Assembly (NCBI RefSeq): GCF_008065115.1
Contig: NZ_CP042913.1
Coordinates: 2,330,338 to 2,394,337, forward strand
Length of the DNA stretch: 64,000 nt
Reading direction: 5' to 3'
Origin: Bythopirellula goksoeyrii
Lineage (GTDB): Bacteria > Planctomycetota > Planctomycetia > Pirellulales > Lacipirellulaceae
Of this stretch, positions 25,602 to 34,328 are shown piece after piece (the first letter of the stretch is position 1; every line of letters begins with the position of its first letter). The position numbers and the translations under genes were made by a program. Under the pieces are notes generated by a model. It was given only the letters and a program-made list of their open reading frames with translations. It was not told the DNA's origin and ran no database searches.

Positions 25602-26429
25602 ATGCAAGAAGTGGCCAAACAGATCGCAGCCGCTGCTGATGCAGTCCGCCAGCGGTGGGATATCACGCCTCGAGCAGGGATCGTGCTCGGCTCAGGGTTG
25701 GCGGATTTAGCTGAGAAGATCGATGTAGACCAATCGCTCGACTACACCGAAATTCCCCATTTCCCCCGCACCACTGCTCTCGGCCATAAGGGGCGTTTGG
25801 TATGCGGCCATCTAGCCGACGTACCCGTCGTCGCGTTTCAAGGTCGGTTTCATCTCTATGAGGGTTACACCGCCCAGCAGGCAGCGCAGCCCACGCGCCT
25901 GTCGCGTGCTTTAGGAGCCGACACATTGATTGTGTCTAATGCTGCCGGAGGGGTGAATCCTCGTTATAAGGTTGGCGACGTGATGGTGATCGACGACCAG
26001 ATCAACTTGCTTTTCAACAATCCGCTAATTGGTGTGAATGACGATGATCTAGGACCGCGATTCCCGGATATGTCAGCCCCCTACGATCTCGATTTGCAGG
26101 AAACCGCCACTAAGATTGCTCGTCAGCATAACTTCCCGTTGCATCGGGGGGTTTACCTAGCCATGTTGGGTCCCACCTACGAAACCCGTGCCGAATATCG
26201 CATGGCACGCTACTTAGGCGCCGATGTGGTGGGGATGTCTACTGTGCCCGAAGTAATTGCAGCTCGCCATGCCGACATGCGAGTACTTGGTTTATCGACA
26301 ATCACGAATGTTGGTTCCCCCGATGCTCCCAACGGAACTTCTGGTCATGACGTAATTGCCGCGGCAAAGTTGGCTACGGATAAACTGACGAAAATCGTTC
26401 AAGGTGTGGTCGCAACACTCTCAGATTGA
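25602..26429 (+). CDS. Purine nucleoside phosphorylase, trimeric type, paralogue 2 (Asn236)
   Basis: A 275-residue trimeric PNP: GIVLGSGLADLAEKI, GHKGRLVCGHLADVPVV, QGRFHLYEGY, VSNAAGGVNPRYKVGDVMVI, GPTYETRAEYRMA, VGMSTVPEVIAA and GLSTITNVGSPDA. Glu in the YET motif and Asn236 match the 6-oxopurine-reading pair of mammalian-type PNP, so inosine and guanosine (and deoxy forms) are the likely substrates. It is clearly homologous to paralogue 1 along its whole length but diverged, so the duplication is old. The stop overlaps a possible TTG of the next gene. Confidence 0.92.
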   Translation: MQEVAKQIAAAADAVRQRWDITPRAGIVLGSGLADLAEKIDVDQSLDYTEIPHFPRTTALGHKGRLVCGHLADVPVVAFQGRFHLYEGYTAQQAAQPTRLSRALGADTLIVSNAAGGVNPRYKVGDVMVIDDQINLLFNNPLIGVNDDDLGPRFPDMSAPYDLDLQETATKIARQHNFPLHRGVYLAMLGPTYETRAEYRMARYLGADVVGMSTVPEVIAARHADMRVLGLSTITNVGSPDAPNGTSGHDVIAAAKLATDKLTKIVQGVVATLSD

Positions 26430-26446
26430 AAGGCCTCGAAAGTTCC

Positions 26447-27730
26447 ATGAATCCGGTTTGGACGATTGCCAAAAAACGTGACGGTGAAGAACTTTCTGCT
26501 ACAGAGATTGGCGAGTTCATCGCCGGATACGCGTGCGGTGACATACCCGACTACCAGATGTCTGCCATGGCCATGGCGATCTACCTCCGCGGGATGACCA
26601 CGGCGGAAATCGCTGCGCTCACGGACAGCATGCTTGAATCAGGGGCCTGTTTCGAGTGGCCTGCGGGTGGCCTGCCGAAAGTCGACAAACATTCGACCGG
26701 TGGTATCGGCGATAAGGTCTCGCTGCCCCTTGCTCCGATGCTTGCCTGCTGCGATTTGCAGGTGCCAATGATTTCGGGCCGAGGACTAGGAGCGACAGGT
26801 GGCACTCTCGATAAGCTCGAATCGATTCCTGGTTACCGCACCGATCTTTCGATGGATGAAATGCGAGCCGTCACCGAGAATGTAGGCTGCGTGATCAGCG
26901 GTGCCACCTCCGATCTGGTGCCCGCCGATAGAAAGCTTTATGCACTGCGCGATGTGACCGGTACGGTTCCCTCGATTCCGCTCATCACGGGGAGCATCAT
27001 GAGCAAAAAGCTGGCCGAAGGGCTCGATGCTTTGGTACTCGACGTGAAATTCGGCAGCGGAGCCTTCATGAAGACGGCGGAGCTTGCGCGAGACCTGGCT
27101 GAGTCGATGGTCGCGACGGGTCGCCGGATGAACGTAGCAACCACGGCAGTGCTAACGGACATGAATCAGCCTCTGGGCCGGATGGTAGGCAACGCGGTTG
27201 AAGTCGATGAATCGGTGGCTGCCTTGGAAGGGGAGGGCCCTGAGGATCTTATGGAAGTGACACTTGCTCTTGGAGCGGAGTTGTTGCTTTCCACGAAGAA
27301 ATCCGAATCAATCGAGACGGCTCGCAAGCAACTTCAAAAAACTATCGATTCTGGTGCGGCACGAGAAAAATTTGCCCAGATGGTCGCTGCCCAGGGTGGC
27401 AATCTCGATGCTTCTCGAGAGGTTGCGCCGGCGAGCGACGTCGCTGCAGGGCGCGGCGGCTACATCGCTTCCATGGATACGGAAAAACTCGGCCAGGCAG
27501 TGATCGCCATGCGAGGCGGACGAAGGAAACTAGGGGATGTCCTTGATCTTTCCACAGGTTTCGAGATGCTGGTCAGGCTCGGTGACAAGGTAGAAGTCGG
27601 TCAGTCGCTTGCCAGACTCTTTTCACCGGCTAACGTGGCCGACGAGGGGCGAGAGTTGTTTCTCTCGGCGGTTCAAATCTCCGATGAACCACCCACAGTC
27701 GGCCCACTGATTCTGGATCGAGTGAGTTAG
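26447..27730 (+). CDS. Pyrimidine-nucleoside (thymidine) phosphorylase
   Basis: The protein has 427 residues from ATG 26447. It shows KKRDGEELSATEIGEFIAGY and KHSTGGIGDKVSLPLAPML, and the family signature in SGRGLGATGGTLDKLESIPG; later ALRDVTGTVPSIPLITGSIM and LDVKFGSGAFMKT, with a C-terminal beta-hammerhead domain (LARLFSPAN). It phosphorolyses thymidine, and often uridine, to base and (deoxy)ribose 1-phosphate. Thymidine-only versus broader specificity (deoA versus pdp) cannot be told by eye. It is the last gene of the salvage run and converges with the sulfatase gene 42 bp away. Confidence 0.93.
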   Translation: MNPVWTIAKKRDGEELSATEIGEFIAGYACGDIPDYQMSAMAMAIYLRGMTTAEIAALTDSMLESGACFEWPAGGLPKVDKHSTGGIGDKVSLPLAPMLACCDLQVPMISGRGLGATGGTLDKLESIPGYRTDLSMDEMRAVTENVGCVISGATSDLVPADRKLYALRDVTGTVPSIPLITGSIMSKKLAEGLDALVLDVKFGSGAFMKTAELARDLAESMVATGRRMNVATTAVLTDMNQPLGRMVGNAVEVDESVAALEGEGPEDLMEVTLALGAELLLSTKKSESIETARKQLQKTIDSGAAREKFAQMVAAQGGNLDASREVAPASDVAAGRGGYIASMDTEKLGQAVIAMRGGRRKLGDVLDLSTGFEMLVRLGDKVEVGQSLARLFSPANVADEGRELFLSAVQISDEPPTVGPLILDRVS

Positions 27731-27772
27731 CTTGTCGCCAAACGATGGAGCAAAAGGCGGCTATTCCCATCC

Positions 27773-29254
27773 TCACTCAGCAGTCCCATGTGGGCGGACC
27801 TGGGAACCCTCGCGTTGTGTAAGTTTGTCACCAAGCGTCGCTCGGGCGTTTTCGGCACCCGCCTTCAGTCGCGCGACAATCTGCGGGTGTCGGCGAGCCA
27901 CATTGTGCGTCTCCGCCACGTCGTTCTTTAAGTCATAGAGCTCCAACCCCGTCTTGCGTTGGCTGTAAGGAACGGGCGTGCCATCTACTCCGCCTCGCTT
28001 GCCAGCCAAAGTTCGATATTGATGTGGAAAGTGCAGCTTCCAGCGAGGATCGCGGACTGCCTGCAATTCGCCCCCATAATAGCAATAAAACATGTCATGA
28101 GGACTCACAGCATCCGGTTCGCCAGACATAAGCGGCAAAATATCTCTGCCGTCGATAATTCGGTCTGCTGGCAGTTTGACTCCAATCAGATCCGCCACGG
28201 TGGGGAGCAAATCCATAGTGGTTGCAAACTCGTCGCATTTCGTATCAGCGGGAATCTTCCCCGGCCAGCGCATGATGCAGGGTTCTCGATACCCCCCCTC
28301 GAACATGGTCCCTTTTCCCTCACGCAATGGCTTGGCCGAGCCCGCGTGGTTGCCGTAGTTTAGCCAAGGTCCATTATCTGAGGTGAAGACGACCAGCGTC
28401 TTTTCGTCGAGTTTATTTTTTGAAATGGCGTCGAGGATTTGACCCACGGACCAGTCAATTTCCATCACAACATCACCATAGAGGCCGCCTCCACTCTTGT
28501 CGCGAAATTTACTGGATACGAACAGGGGCACATGGACCATCGAGTGGGGTACGTAGAGAAAAAATGGATGTTTCGCGTTGCGGTTTATAAAGTCGACTGC
28601 CCGCTCGGTGTACCAAGTCGTCAATTGGGCCTGGTCTTCAGCGGTTACCTCTTCGTCAACGACTCGATTGCCGTCAAACAGGGGAAGGTTTGGATAGCGT
28701 TGCTTTCGCCTTCTAGTTTCTGGTGGAAGATTTACGATATCTGGATGCTGGGGCCACATGTCGTTGGAGTACGGCAGGCCGAAATACTCATCAAAACCAT
28801 GTTGTAATGGAAGAAAAGGCGGTAGATGCCCTAGGTGCCATTTCCCGAATATCGCCGTGGCATATCCACGCTGTTTGCAAACCTCGGCCAACGTCAACTC
28901 ATCGTTGTTGAGGCCGAACTTCGCATCAGGCGACAACGCACCGAGAATGTTCACCCTCTCGGGATAGCACCCTGTGAGCAGGGCCGCCCGTGAAGCAGAG
29001 CAAACGGCCGTGGCCGCATGAAAATCGGTGAAGATGCGGCCCTCGCTGGCCATCCGGTCCAGGTTGGGCGTGGGATACTCGGTGGCACCGAATGGACCAA
29101 TATCGGCATAGCCCATATCGTCGATAAAGATAACGACGATGTTCGGTAAGTCTGTCGCCGACTCTTGCTCCGCACGTGCGCCTTGAAGCTGTCCCAGACA
29201 GACGATGCATGCGGCTAGAAGCAAGACAAGAAATCTGGGATAACGTCCGTTCAT
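27773..29254 (-). CDS. Exported sulfatase (formylglycine type)
   Basis: The protein has 493 residues with a signal peptide ([17 protein letters not shown] then ARA). The metal-binding [19 protein letters not shown] and the modification motif Cys85 in [11 protein letters not shown] (CxAxR core) mark a type I sulfatase, whose Cys is converted to formylglycine. [33 protein letters not shown] and [14 protein letters not shown] complete the active site. It removes sulfate from an organic ester, probably of a marine-type polysaccharide or glycan. No sulfatase-maturating enzyme is in the window. It starts 12 bp after the hydrolase-like gene on the same strand. Confidence 0.94.
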   Translation of the reverse strand: MNGRYPRFLVLLLAACIVCLGQLQGARAEQESATDLPNIVVIFIDDMGYADIGPFGATEYPTPNLDRMASEGRIFTDFHAATAVCSASRAALLTGCYPERVNILGALSPDAKFGLNNDELTLAEVCKQRGYATAIFGKWHLGHLPPFLPLQHGFDEYFGLPYSNDMWPQHPDIVNLPPETRRRKQRYPNLPLFDGNRVVDEEVTAEDQAQLTTWYTERAVDFINRNAKHPFFLYVPHSMVHVPLFVSSKFRDKSGGGLYGDVVMEIDWSVGQILDAISKNKLDEKTLVVFTSDNGPWLNYGNHAGSAKPLREGKGTMFEGGYREPCIMRWPGKIPADTKCDEFATTMDLLPTVADLIGVKLPADRIIDGRDILPLMSGEPDAVSPHDMFYCYYGGELQAVRDPRWKLHFPHQYRTLAGKRGGVDGTPVPYSQRKTGLELYDLKNDVAETHNVARRHPQIVARLKAGAENARATLGDKLTQREGSQVRPHGTAE

Positions 29255-29266
29255 GTTTAAGATGCC

Positions 29267-31090
29267 TTATTCTTTTTCTTTCTTGAAAGATTGATATTTC
29301 GTCTGCGAAAGGGGGCCTTCGTCACTCAATAATTTACAGAGCATCTCATCACGTAGCACATCTTCGATCCGCATCGGTTCACCATCAACTTCTGCCCATT
29401 GATCGATCAGGCGAATGCCGTGGCTATAGTCGACATACCAATCGACATGCACGGTCGTAAGAGGCTGGATCGGATTGCCATCGAGGCGATGCCAGCCGTA
29501 GATAGCGACATGGCCAGGACGATTGACAAGCTCCTTGGTCACTACGACATCCTTCTTGATACCTGAGGTTATCTTCCCCGGTGCATCGTTTGGCAATTGA
29601 TCTTGGATTAGCTGATTGTGTTGGCAAAAAGTGGCCCACGATTCGCGGTCTTCAGTCAATGGAAGGGGTTTCAATTTCACCCTAGCTGCAGTGTTTATGT
29701 CATCCACCATTTTTCTCGTTGGCAGGACACATCCCAACATGTCGGCCAAGAACTGGGCTGCGTGGGGAGTTAATGGAACGCGAACAGAATCCTCATCTCC
29801 GCCAACTGCCAAGTAATCAGGTGATACGCGATAGACTATTTGGTGGCTCTCCCCAGAGTCGTTCTGAATCTCTGCCGAAATCTTCTCAAAGCTACGCCAC
29901 CAGTCCGGTAGATTGCCTTGCAAAATTTCCTCGGCAAGTATCGATTCACCTTGCGCACGATCAACATCGAGCAAGGTCTGTACGATTGCTGTTCCACTCG
30001 ATGCCCCAACTCGCCGAGGCTGCACTGCGGGAGCAACCCCCTGCCAATTGGCGGGCAAAAGCGGCTGCTCTTCAATCCAAGTCTTATAAGTCCGAGGTGA
30101 TGCCAAGTCGCCCCACGTGGCGGCGTTCGCCGTTCCTATCGTGAGCGCCGCGAGCAAGCCATTCATCTCACCTACCAGTCGAGTATGTAAGATCAGGTTG
30201 TCTGGATTGGGATGAACGAGTGCTGTGAACTGGCCATCAAGACCTTCAGATCTCTTGAATTCAACTCGAGCACTTTCATCGATAGCAAACTTTGTCTTTA
30301 GGTCCTCCAGCATTCTTTGGGTTGCGCGAAACGTCCCACCAGTCGGACTAACGACTTTCTTGCCATTAAGCTCGATTTCGCGATCATCATAGGCCAGCAC
30401 AACCAGGTGATGCGTAGGATCGGACTCCAGCCAATGGTGCAGTTTATCTCCATGATGCTGGGCAGCGTCAAAGCCATAATTCGCGTCAAGAAAGGCGATA
30501 CGTTCAATTGTGCCGGGGATTTCCTCGTCGGCATCCAGGTAGCCAAACAGAAAACTGCCTCCACCACTATGAGCGGTGAGTGCGATACGAACTACATCGC
30601 TGGGGAGGCTGGCGGCCAAGGAATCAACCATCTGGCGGATAGTCTGCGGCCCATTCGTTCGTTGGCTTTTCCAACTGGGCCAGCTGAGGCAGTTGGCTTG
30701 CACACAAGCCAGCACGATCGTTCGTTCAGTTTCCAACGAAGCAAATTGTCTCCACTGGGCCGCGGCGTGCTGAATATCAAAGTGCCAATCCATGCCTTCC
30801 TTCAACTGGTATCCAAGAGTTTGCTCAGCCGTGTTGCCGTTGGGAGTGGCATAGAGGATTAGTAGAATGGGCAGATCTGGATCAATTCGATCCGCCGCTG
30901 GGGCTAAGACAATCGCGCGGGTATCTTCGGCAAAGCGGATCTCTCGAACCTGCTCATTCTGCGATCCATAAGACACAAACCCCGGCCACAATGCCGATCG
31001 GCTTGCATGCGCTTCTCCTGAAAGTAACAATCCGGCCAAGAGCGGAAGTGAATACCGAATCCTATTCACTGGGCTGTTTCCCGAAAACAT
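29267..31090 (-). CDS. Exported alpha/beta-hydrolase-like protein with unknown C-terminal domain
   Basis: The protein has 607 residues from the ATG at 31090, which is followed by a signal peptide (YSLPLLAGLLLSG then EAHA). The first half looks like an alpha/beta hydrolase: the nucleophile elbow is AHSGGGSF with Ser175, preceded by SDVVRIALT and followed by ERIAFLDANYGFD, a possible acid. The second half (from about residue 350) has SPRTYKTWIEEQPLLPANWQ and YRVSPDYLAVGGDEDSVRVP, which I cannot assign. It sits between a small membrane protein and a sulfatase on the same strand, so a role in polymer breakdown is plausible but unproven. A GTG at 31069 is an alternative start. Confidence 0.65.
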   Translation of the reverse strand: MFSGNSPVNRIRYSLPLLAGLLLSGEAHASRSALWPGFVSYGSQNEQVREIRFAEDTRAIVLAPAADRIDPDLPILLILYATPNGNTAEQTLGYQLKEGMDWHFDIQHAAAQWRQFASLETERTIVLACVQANCLSWPSWKSQRTNGPQTIRQMVDSLAASLPSDVVRIALTAHSGGGSFLFGYLDADEEIPGTIERIAFLDANYGFDAAQHHGDKLHHWLESDPTHHLVVLAYDDREIELNGKKVVSPTGGTFRATQRMLEDLKTKFAIDESARVEFKRSEGLDGQFTALVHPNPDNLILHTRLVGEMNGLLAALTIGTANAATWGDLASPRTYKTWIEEQPLLPANWQGVAPAVQPRRVGASSGTAIVQTLLDVDRAQGESILAEEILQGNLPDWWRSFEKISAEIQNDSGESHQIVYRVSPDYLAVGGDEDSVRVPLTPHAAQFLADMLGCVLPTRKMVDDINTAARVKLKPLPLTEDRESWATFCQHNQLIQDQLPNDAPGKITSGIKKDVVVTKELVNRPGHVAIYGWHRLDGNPIQPLTTVHVDWYVDYSHGIRLIDQWAEVDGEPMRIEDVLRDEMLCKLLSDEGPLSQTKYQSFKKEKE

Positions 31091-31388
31091 TTTCGTGCAG
31101 TTCGTTCTTTGCACTATCCTTCGAAGCCTTTTTGATCCACCAACTATCGGTGGCGATTGCTCCAACGGTTAGCACACCCAACACGGCCAATTCCCAGAGC
31201 ACCAACTGGGTGCCATGCTTATCTAGCCAAGCAAAGAGGGGATGATCTGCCTGGCTGGTGGCTTCGACGTTCGTGCCGTTTACTGCCAGAAAGGCCATAA
31301 AACCATAGGCGAACACGGTCACGACAAACACCATCCCCACGGGGATCAGCAGGGTGTAAAAGGGGTTCTTCCATTTGTTGACAGGCAT
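31062..31388 (-). CDS. Small two-pass membrane protein
   Basis: A 108-residue protein with two hydrophobic segments (YTLLIPVGMVFVVTVFAYGF and LVLWELAVLGVLTVGAIA) and a charged C-terminus (KKASKDSAKNELHENVFG). I do not recognise a family. Its end overlaps the start of the hydrolase-like gene by about 29 bases, which argues for co-transcription. The N-terminus MPVNKWKNPFYTLL looks like a normal membrane-protein start. Confidence 0.6.
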   Translation of the reverse strand: MPVNKWKNPFYTLLIPVGMVFVVTVFAYGFMAFLAVNGTNVEATSQADHPLFAWLDKHGTQLVLWELAVLGVLTVGAIATDSWWIKKASKDSAKNELHENVFGKQPSE

Positions 31389-31415
31389 GAGGTAGCTCTT
31401 CAGAGAGCGAAGGGT

Positions 31416-31982
31416 TTAGCGAACCTTCTCATTGTGGCGCGCCACCTGGGCGGAATCAATCCGCGTTAGACTTGCCTTGGCAATTCGCTTCTCTCTTGCA
31501 TTGCCATTCTTAACGACCTTGCGATAGAAGACGCGGGCGACTTCTGGCTGGCCTGCCGCTTCCGCCGTGCGACCCCTGCGCAAATAGGTGGCGGCTCGCT
31601 GATTTTCTAGCCAATTCACCGCATTGGGTTCAGCGTCCACAGGACGACCCACGACATCAACATCTGCCCCTCGACGGCGAGCGGCCTCGGCTAGGACTTC
31701 CCGGTCCATTTCGGCCAAATCGATCACCGTTGCGCTCATAGAGAGAGAGCCAGAGAAAGAACTCGTGCCCAGAGAGCGATTGCCCACTCGATCAAACCGA
31801 GTTCGCGTACTGCCACCAATACTTCCAAGAGAGGCAGTTCCGCCGGTCGGCACAACGACAGTAGTCGAAACGCCAAAATAATGAAATGTGGGCAACTGAA
31901 CTGTCTGCTGGTAAGTAATTTGTGCCTTAGCGGGGGCAGCTATTGTCGCGGCGAATACCAATGCCAAGTAGCGAGTTTTCAT
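31416..31982 (-). CDS. Secreted protein of unknown function
   Basis: The protein has 188 residues from ATG 31982, which has a perfect AGGAGG 6 bases upstream. A signal peptide (KTRYLALVFAATIAAPAKA) leads into a Thr/Ser/Gly-rich segment (VVVPTGGTASLGSIGGSTRT), and the C-terminal 80 residues read like a tetratricopeptide-like helical repeat (AATYLRRGRTAEAAGQPEVA, ARVFYRKVVKNG). No specific family is recognised. It follows the DUF1559 gene on the same strand after about 100 bp, which contain a TAGCC palindrome. Confidence 0.7.
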   Translation of the reverse strand: MKTRYLALVFAATIAAPAKAQITYQQTVQLPTFHYFGVSTTVVVPTGGTASLGSIGGSTRTRFDRVGNRSLGTSSFSGSLSMSATVIDLAEMDREVLAEAARRRGADVDVVGRPVDAEPNAVNWLENQRAATYLRRGRTAEAAGQPEVARVFYRKVVKNGNAREKRIAKASLTRIDSAQVARHNEKVR

Positions 31983-32038
31983 GACGAGCCTCCTTTGAGT
32001 CGGTGAAAATCGTCGCACTCAGTGATTGTACTCCTTTA

Positions 32039-32064
32039 TAGCCATTGGCAGCAAGCCAATGGTT
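32039..32064. repeat. TAGCCATTGGC palindrome, copy A
   Basis: TAGCCATTGGC and GCCAATGG form a palindrome with a 5-base loop. Nearly the same 25-base sequence recurs at 37720-37744, 5.7 kb away. Confidence 0.75.
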
Positions 32065-32087
32065 AGCAAGGCAGCGATTTTCAGCAA

Positions 32088-32936
32088 TCAATACTCCTTC
32101 TGCAAGACACCATCGGCGCGATTGCCCAATTGTTCGAGCACTTTCTCGTCAGTGTCTACGTTCAATGCGCGACTGGATCCATCAGCTAGAGCGATGTTCA
32201 CAATTCCAGGATGAGCGCTATCGAAACCCCCGACCTCCAAAGGTCCTGGTGGATCAGACTCAGCCTCTTTGTTTCGTTGAGACCACCGATAGCGACTCTC
32301 GATCTTGCTTGTGTTACGCAAAGTAGCCCGGGTGCCACTTACCCAGCCGAGACTGCTCTCCAACGGCATCATCTCCCCTATTAGCAAAGTCTGTGAACTG
32401 CCATCGAGAATGTCGCTGTAGCGGATGTTACTATTGAGAAACATTACTCCATTGTTGTCATCGTCGATTGGTGTTTCGCTCCCATCGTGGCAACCAGCGT
32501 AGGTTCCAAAGGCGATTGTTTCGTCTTGATTTTTCTCGCTACCAGGGAATGAAGGGCACATCAACAGCGAAACGGAGACCGCTCGAATGGGAGCATTCAC
32601 CGGCGCGAAGGCGCCCGCCTCTTGGTCGAAAAGTTCATAGACGGTACTCATTTCCATGTAGGGGAGGATTTGCACGATCCAGCTCACCTTTTGACCGTCG
32701 GGTTCGCTGCGGATTGGACCGGTCGGATTGATCACCCCCGCAGGGAGATGCTCGACTCCAAATTCATAGTTGTGCGTGGCAAGTGCCAATTGTGAGATGT
32801 TATTGAGGCATCCGGTACGCCGAGCTGCTTCGCGCGCCGCCTGGACTGCGGGGAGCAGCAGTGCGACCAGGATGCCGATGATGGCAATCACCACCAGAAG
32901 TTCTACTAAAGTAAAAGCTTTTTCTGATTTTTTCAT
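32088..32936 (-). CDS. DUF1559 (prepilin-like) protein
   Basis: The protein has 282 residues from ATG 32936, with AAGGAG 9 bases before it. The N-terminus is a type IV prepilin/pseudopilin signal: KKSEKAFTLVELLVVIAIIG and then LLPAVQAAREAARR, the hallmark of planctomycete DUF1559 proteins, which are numerous in these genomes. GspO/PilD-type peptidase would cleave before Phe of FTLVEL. The C-terminal half has DGSSQTLLIGEMM and the closing SAHPGIVNIALADGSSRAL typical of the family. It is the last gene of the pseudopilin operon, 4 bp after the GspK-like gene. Confidence 0.93.
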   Translation of the reverse strand: MKKSEKAFTLVELLVVIAIIGILVALLLPAVQAAREAARRTGCLNNISQLALATHNYEFGVEHLPAGVINPTGPIRSEPDGQKVSWIVQILPYMEMSTVYELFDQEAGAFAPVNAPIRAVSVSLLMCPSFPGSEKNQDETIAFGTYAGCHDGSETPIDDDNNGVMFLNSNIRYSDILDGSSQTLLIGEMMPLESSLGWVSGTRATLRNTSKIESRYRWSQRNKEAESDPPGPLEVGGFDSAHPGIVNIALADGSSRALNVDTDEKVLEQLGNRADGVLQKEY

Positions 32937-32940
32937 GATA

Positions 32941-33357
32941 TTACTCCTTGTTGGAGGGAGAAGGTTCGTCAAACATAAATTCGAAAGAACGTTGGGTAAG
33001 CTGTTGCAAGTTGGAACCAAGTCGGGCTGTGACCGCGATGCTGCGATCTCTTACCAAGATTTCTATCGTGGCAGGTGTGTCACCGGGCAAAACTTCGTCA
33101 GCCAACTGCCAGATTTCCCCTGCGTAGTCCCTACTTGCGGCCACCTGTTGCCGAGCCCGCAGGATACCCGCTTCAAGCACCAGCTCGGTTTGGCGCAGGT
33201 CGCGCTGGCTGCGGACTTCGACATGGGACCGCAACGCCGAGCGGATCGTCGCCGTGACCATCGCCGTCACGATCGCCAGGCAGGCCAGAACGCAGATCAG
33301 GATCGCGCCCGACTGACTGGCAGGTCTTGCGAGAAGTATTCTGAATCGTCCGCTCAT
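32941..33357 (-). CDS. GspK/PilX-like minor pseudopilin
   Basis: A 138-residue protein with one N-terminal membrane helix (SGAILICVLACLAIVTAMVT) followed by a charged alpha-helical and beta segment. The shape, with Gly-Ala-Ile-Leu-Ile before the helix, fits a GspK- or PilX-like protein that lacks the FTLIE signal. Its first codon overlaps the stop of the GspJ-like gene (ATGA), so the two are translationally coupled. The GspK label is by position and architecture, not sequence identity. Confidence 0.6.
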   Translation of the reverse strand: MSGRFRILLARPASQSGAILICVLACLAIVTAMVTATIRSALRSHVEVRSQRDLRQTELVLEAGILRARQQVAASRDYAGEIWQLADEVLPGDTPATIEILVRDRSIAVTARLGSNLQQLTQRSFEFMFDEPSPSNKE

Positions 33358-33860
33358 TGTTTCACCTCCTGCAGACCGGCCAATCGCAGGAGTCGTCCCA
33401 CTTCAGCCATGGTTTGTAGCAGTGGCCGAGGAGCGATTCCTACCAACTTCAAGTCGCGAGTGACAGAGATTTCCCAGCGGGTGGGTGAAACATGCTCAGT
33501 AAATTCGACGTCTGCGTCCGCCGGCAGATTGTAATATTCACGCCGAGTGCGGGAATCATCCACAGCCTGTTCACGGAGCACATGCTCATCGAGCACTCGG
33601 TAGGTAACGACCGCTCCGTCAGCAAAAGTCAGTTCTAGGACAGCTTCATGATCGGTTTCAACGGCAGAAGATCGTTGCACGTCGCTGCGAAAATCGTGGC
33701 CTAGCCTCGTCATTGATCGACTCACCCGGGCCTGATCGCGAGAACTCGATTCCAGATTCATTACGCGATGCACCATCCCCAGCGACAATACCATCAGGAC
33801 GCTGCTGACAGAGATGGATACCATCACCTCGATGAGCGTAAAGCCGTTGTGATGTCTCAT
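33354..33860 (-). CDS. GspJ-like minor pseudopilin
   Basis: The protein has 168 residues from the ATG at 33860. The signal is NGFTLIEVMVSISVSSVLMV, a classical prepilin peptidase site with Glu+5. The rest is beta-rich with TYRVLDEHVLREQ and YNLPADADVEF, resembling GspJ-type minor pseudopilins by size and position. It overlaps its neighbours on both sides by 4 bases, indicating a tightly coupled operon. The ORF extends upstream to 33938 but that start would precede the signal by 26 residues and is rejected. Confidence 0.75.
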   Translation of the reverse strand: MRHHNGFTLIEVMVSISVSSVLMVLSLGMVHRVMNLESSSRDQARVSRSMTRLGHDFRSDVQRSSAVETDHEAVLELTFADGAVVTYRVLDEHVLREQAVDDSRTRREYYNLPADADVEFTEHVSPTRWEISVTRDLKLVGIAPRPLLQTMAEVGRLLRLAGLQEVKQ

Positions 33861-34327
33861 GGTGTTTCTTTCGCTAAGGGAGGGGGCTCGATCCAGCCGA
33901 CGAGCTCCAAGGGTTTCGGCTGGCCCAGTCGATCCCATTGAATTCGTATTACGAGACGCAGGCCATCGAAGTCGTCAATCGTTTCGGCCGAAAGTTGCGG
34001 ATTCGGCAGCGAGGCTTGTGCTATGGGAGACGGCGTTAGGTCTGCAAGTGCCCTTTCACGTTCTTCGTCCTCCAGTGCGGTGAGTCGTTCTAACTGGTTG
34101 GAAACTTCCTCGAGTGCAGACTGGTAATGCCGTGCGTCTTGTTGCAATCGACCACTCCGCACGGCCAACGGTCCAGCGAACGACATCGCACCAATCAAAA
34201 GCGTGGCGGCCACGAGCAATTCCGTCATCGTGATGCCGTGGCGCGTAGGACGGCCACTCTTGCCCGTCTTCGAAACAACGACCAGGCGTGGTCGTTCTGC
34301 AATGCGATAAAACCTTGATCTAATCAT
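33857..34327 (-). CDS. GspI/PilV-like minor pseudopilin
   Basis: The protein has 156 residues from the ATG at 34327. A basic leader of about 30 residues precedes GITMTELLVAATLLIGAMSF, a prepilin-type signal in which the usual Phe-Thr-Leu-Ile is replaced by Met-Thr-Glu-Leu. The coiled-coil-like SALEEVSNQLERLTALEDEE follows, then a beta-rich tail. It starts one base after the stop of GspF-like 1. The GspI/V label is by size and order. Confidence 0.65.
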   Translation of the reverse strand: MIRSRFYRIAERPRLVVVSKTGKSGRPTRHGITMTELLVAATLLIGAMSFAGPLAVRSGRLQQDARHYQSALEEVSNQLERLTALEDEERERALADLTPSPIAQASLPNPQLSAETIDDFDGLRLVIRIQWDRLGQPKPLELVGWIEPPPLAKETP

Positions 34328-34328
34328 T

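Noticed and set aside
24762-26429. Tandem PNP genes as a recent duplication or assembly artefact
   Set aside because: The two copies are diverged along their whole length, including key residues, so they are old paralogues.
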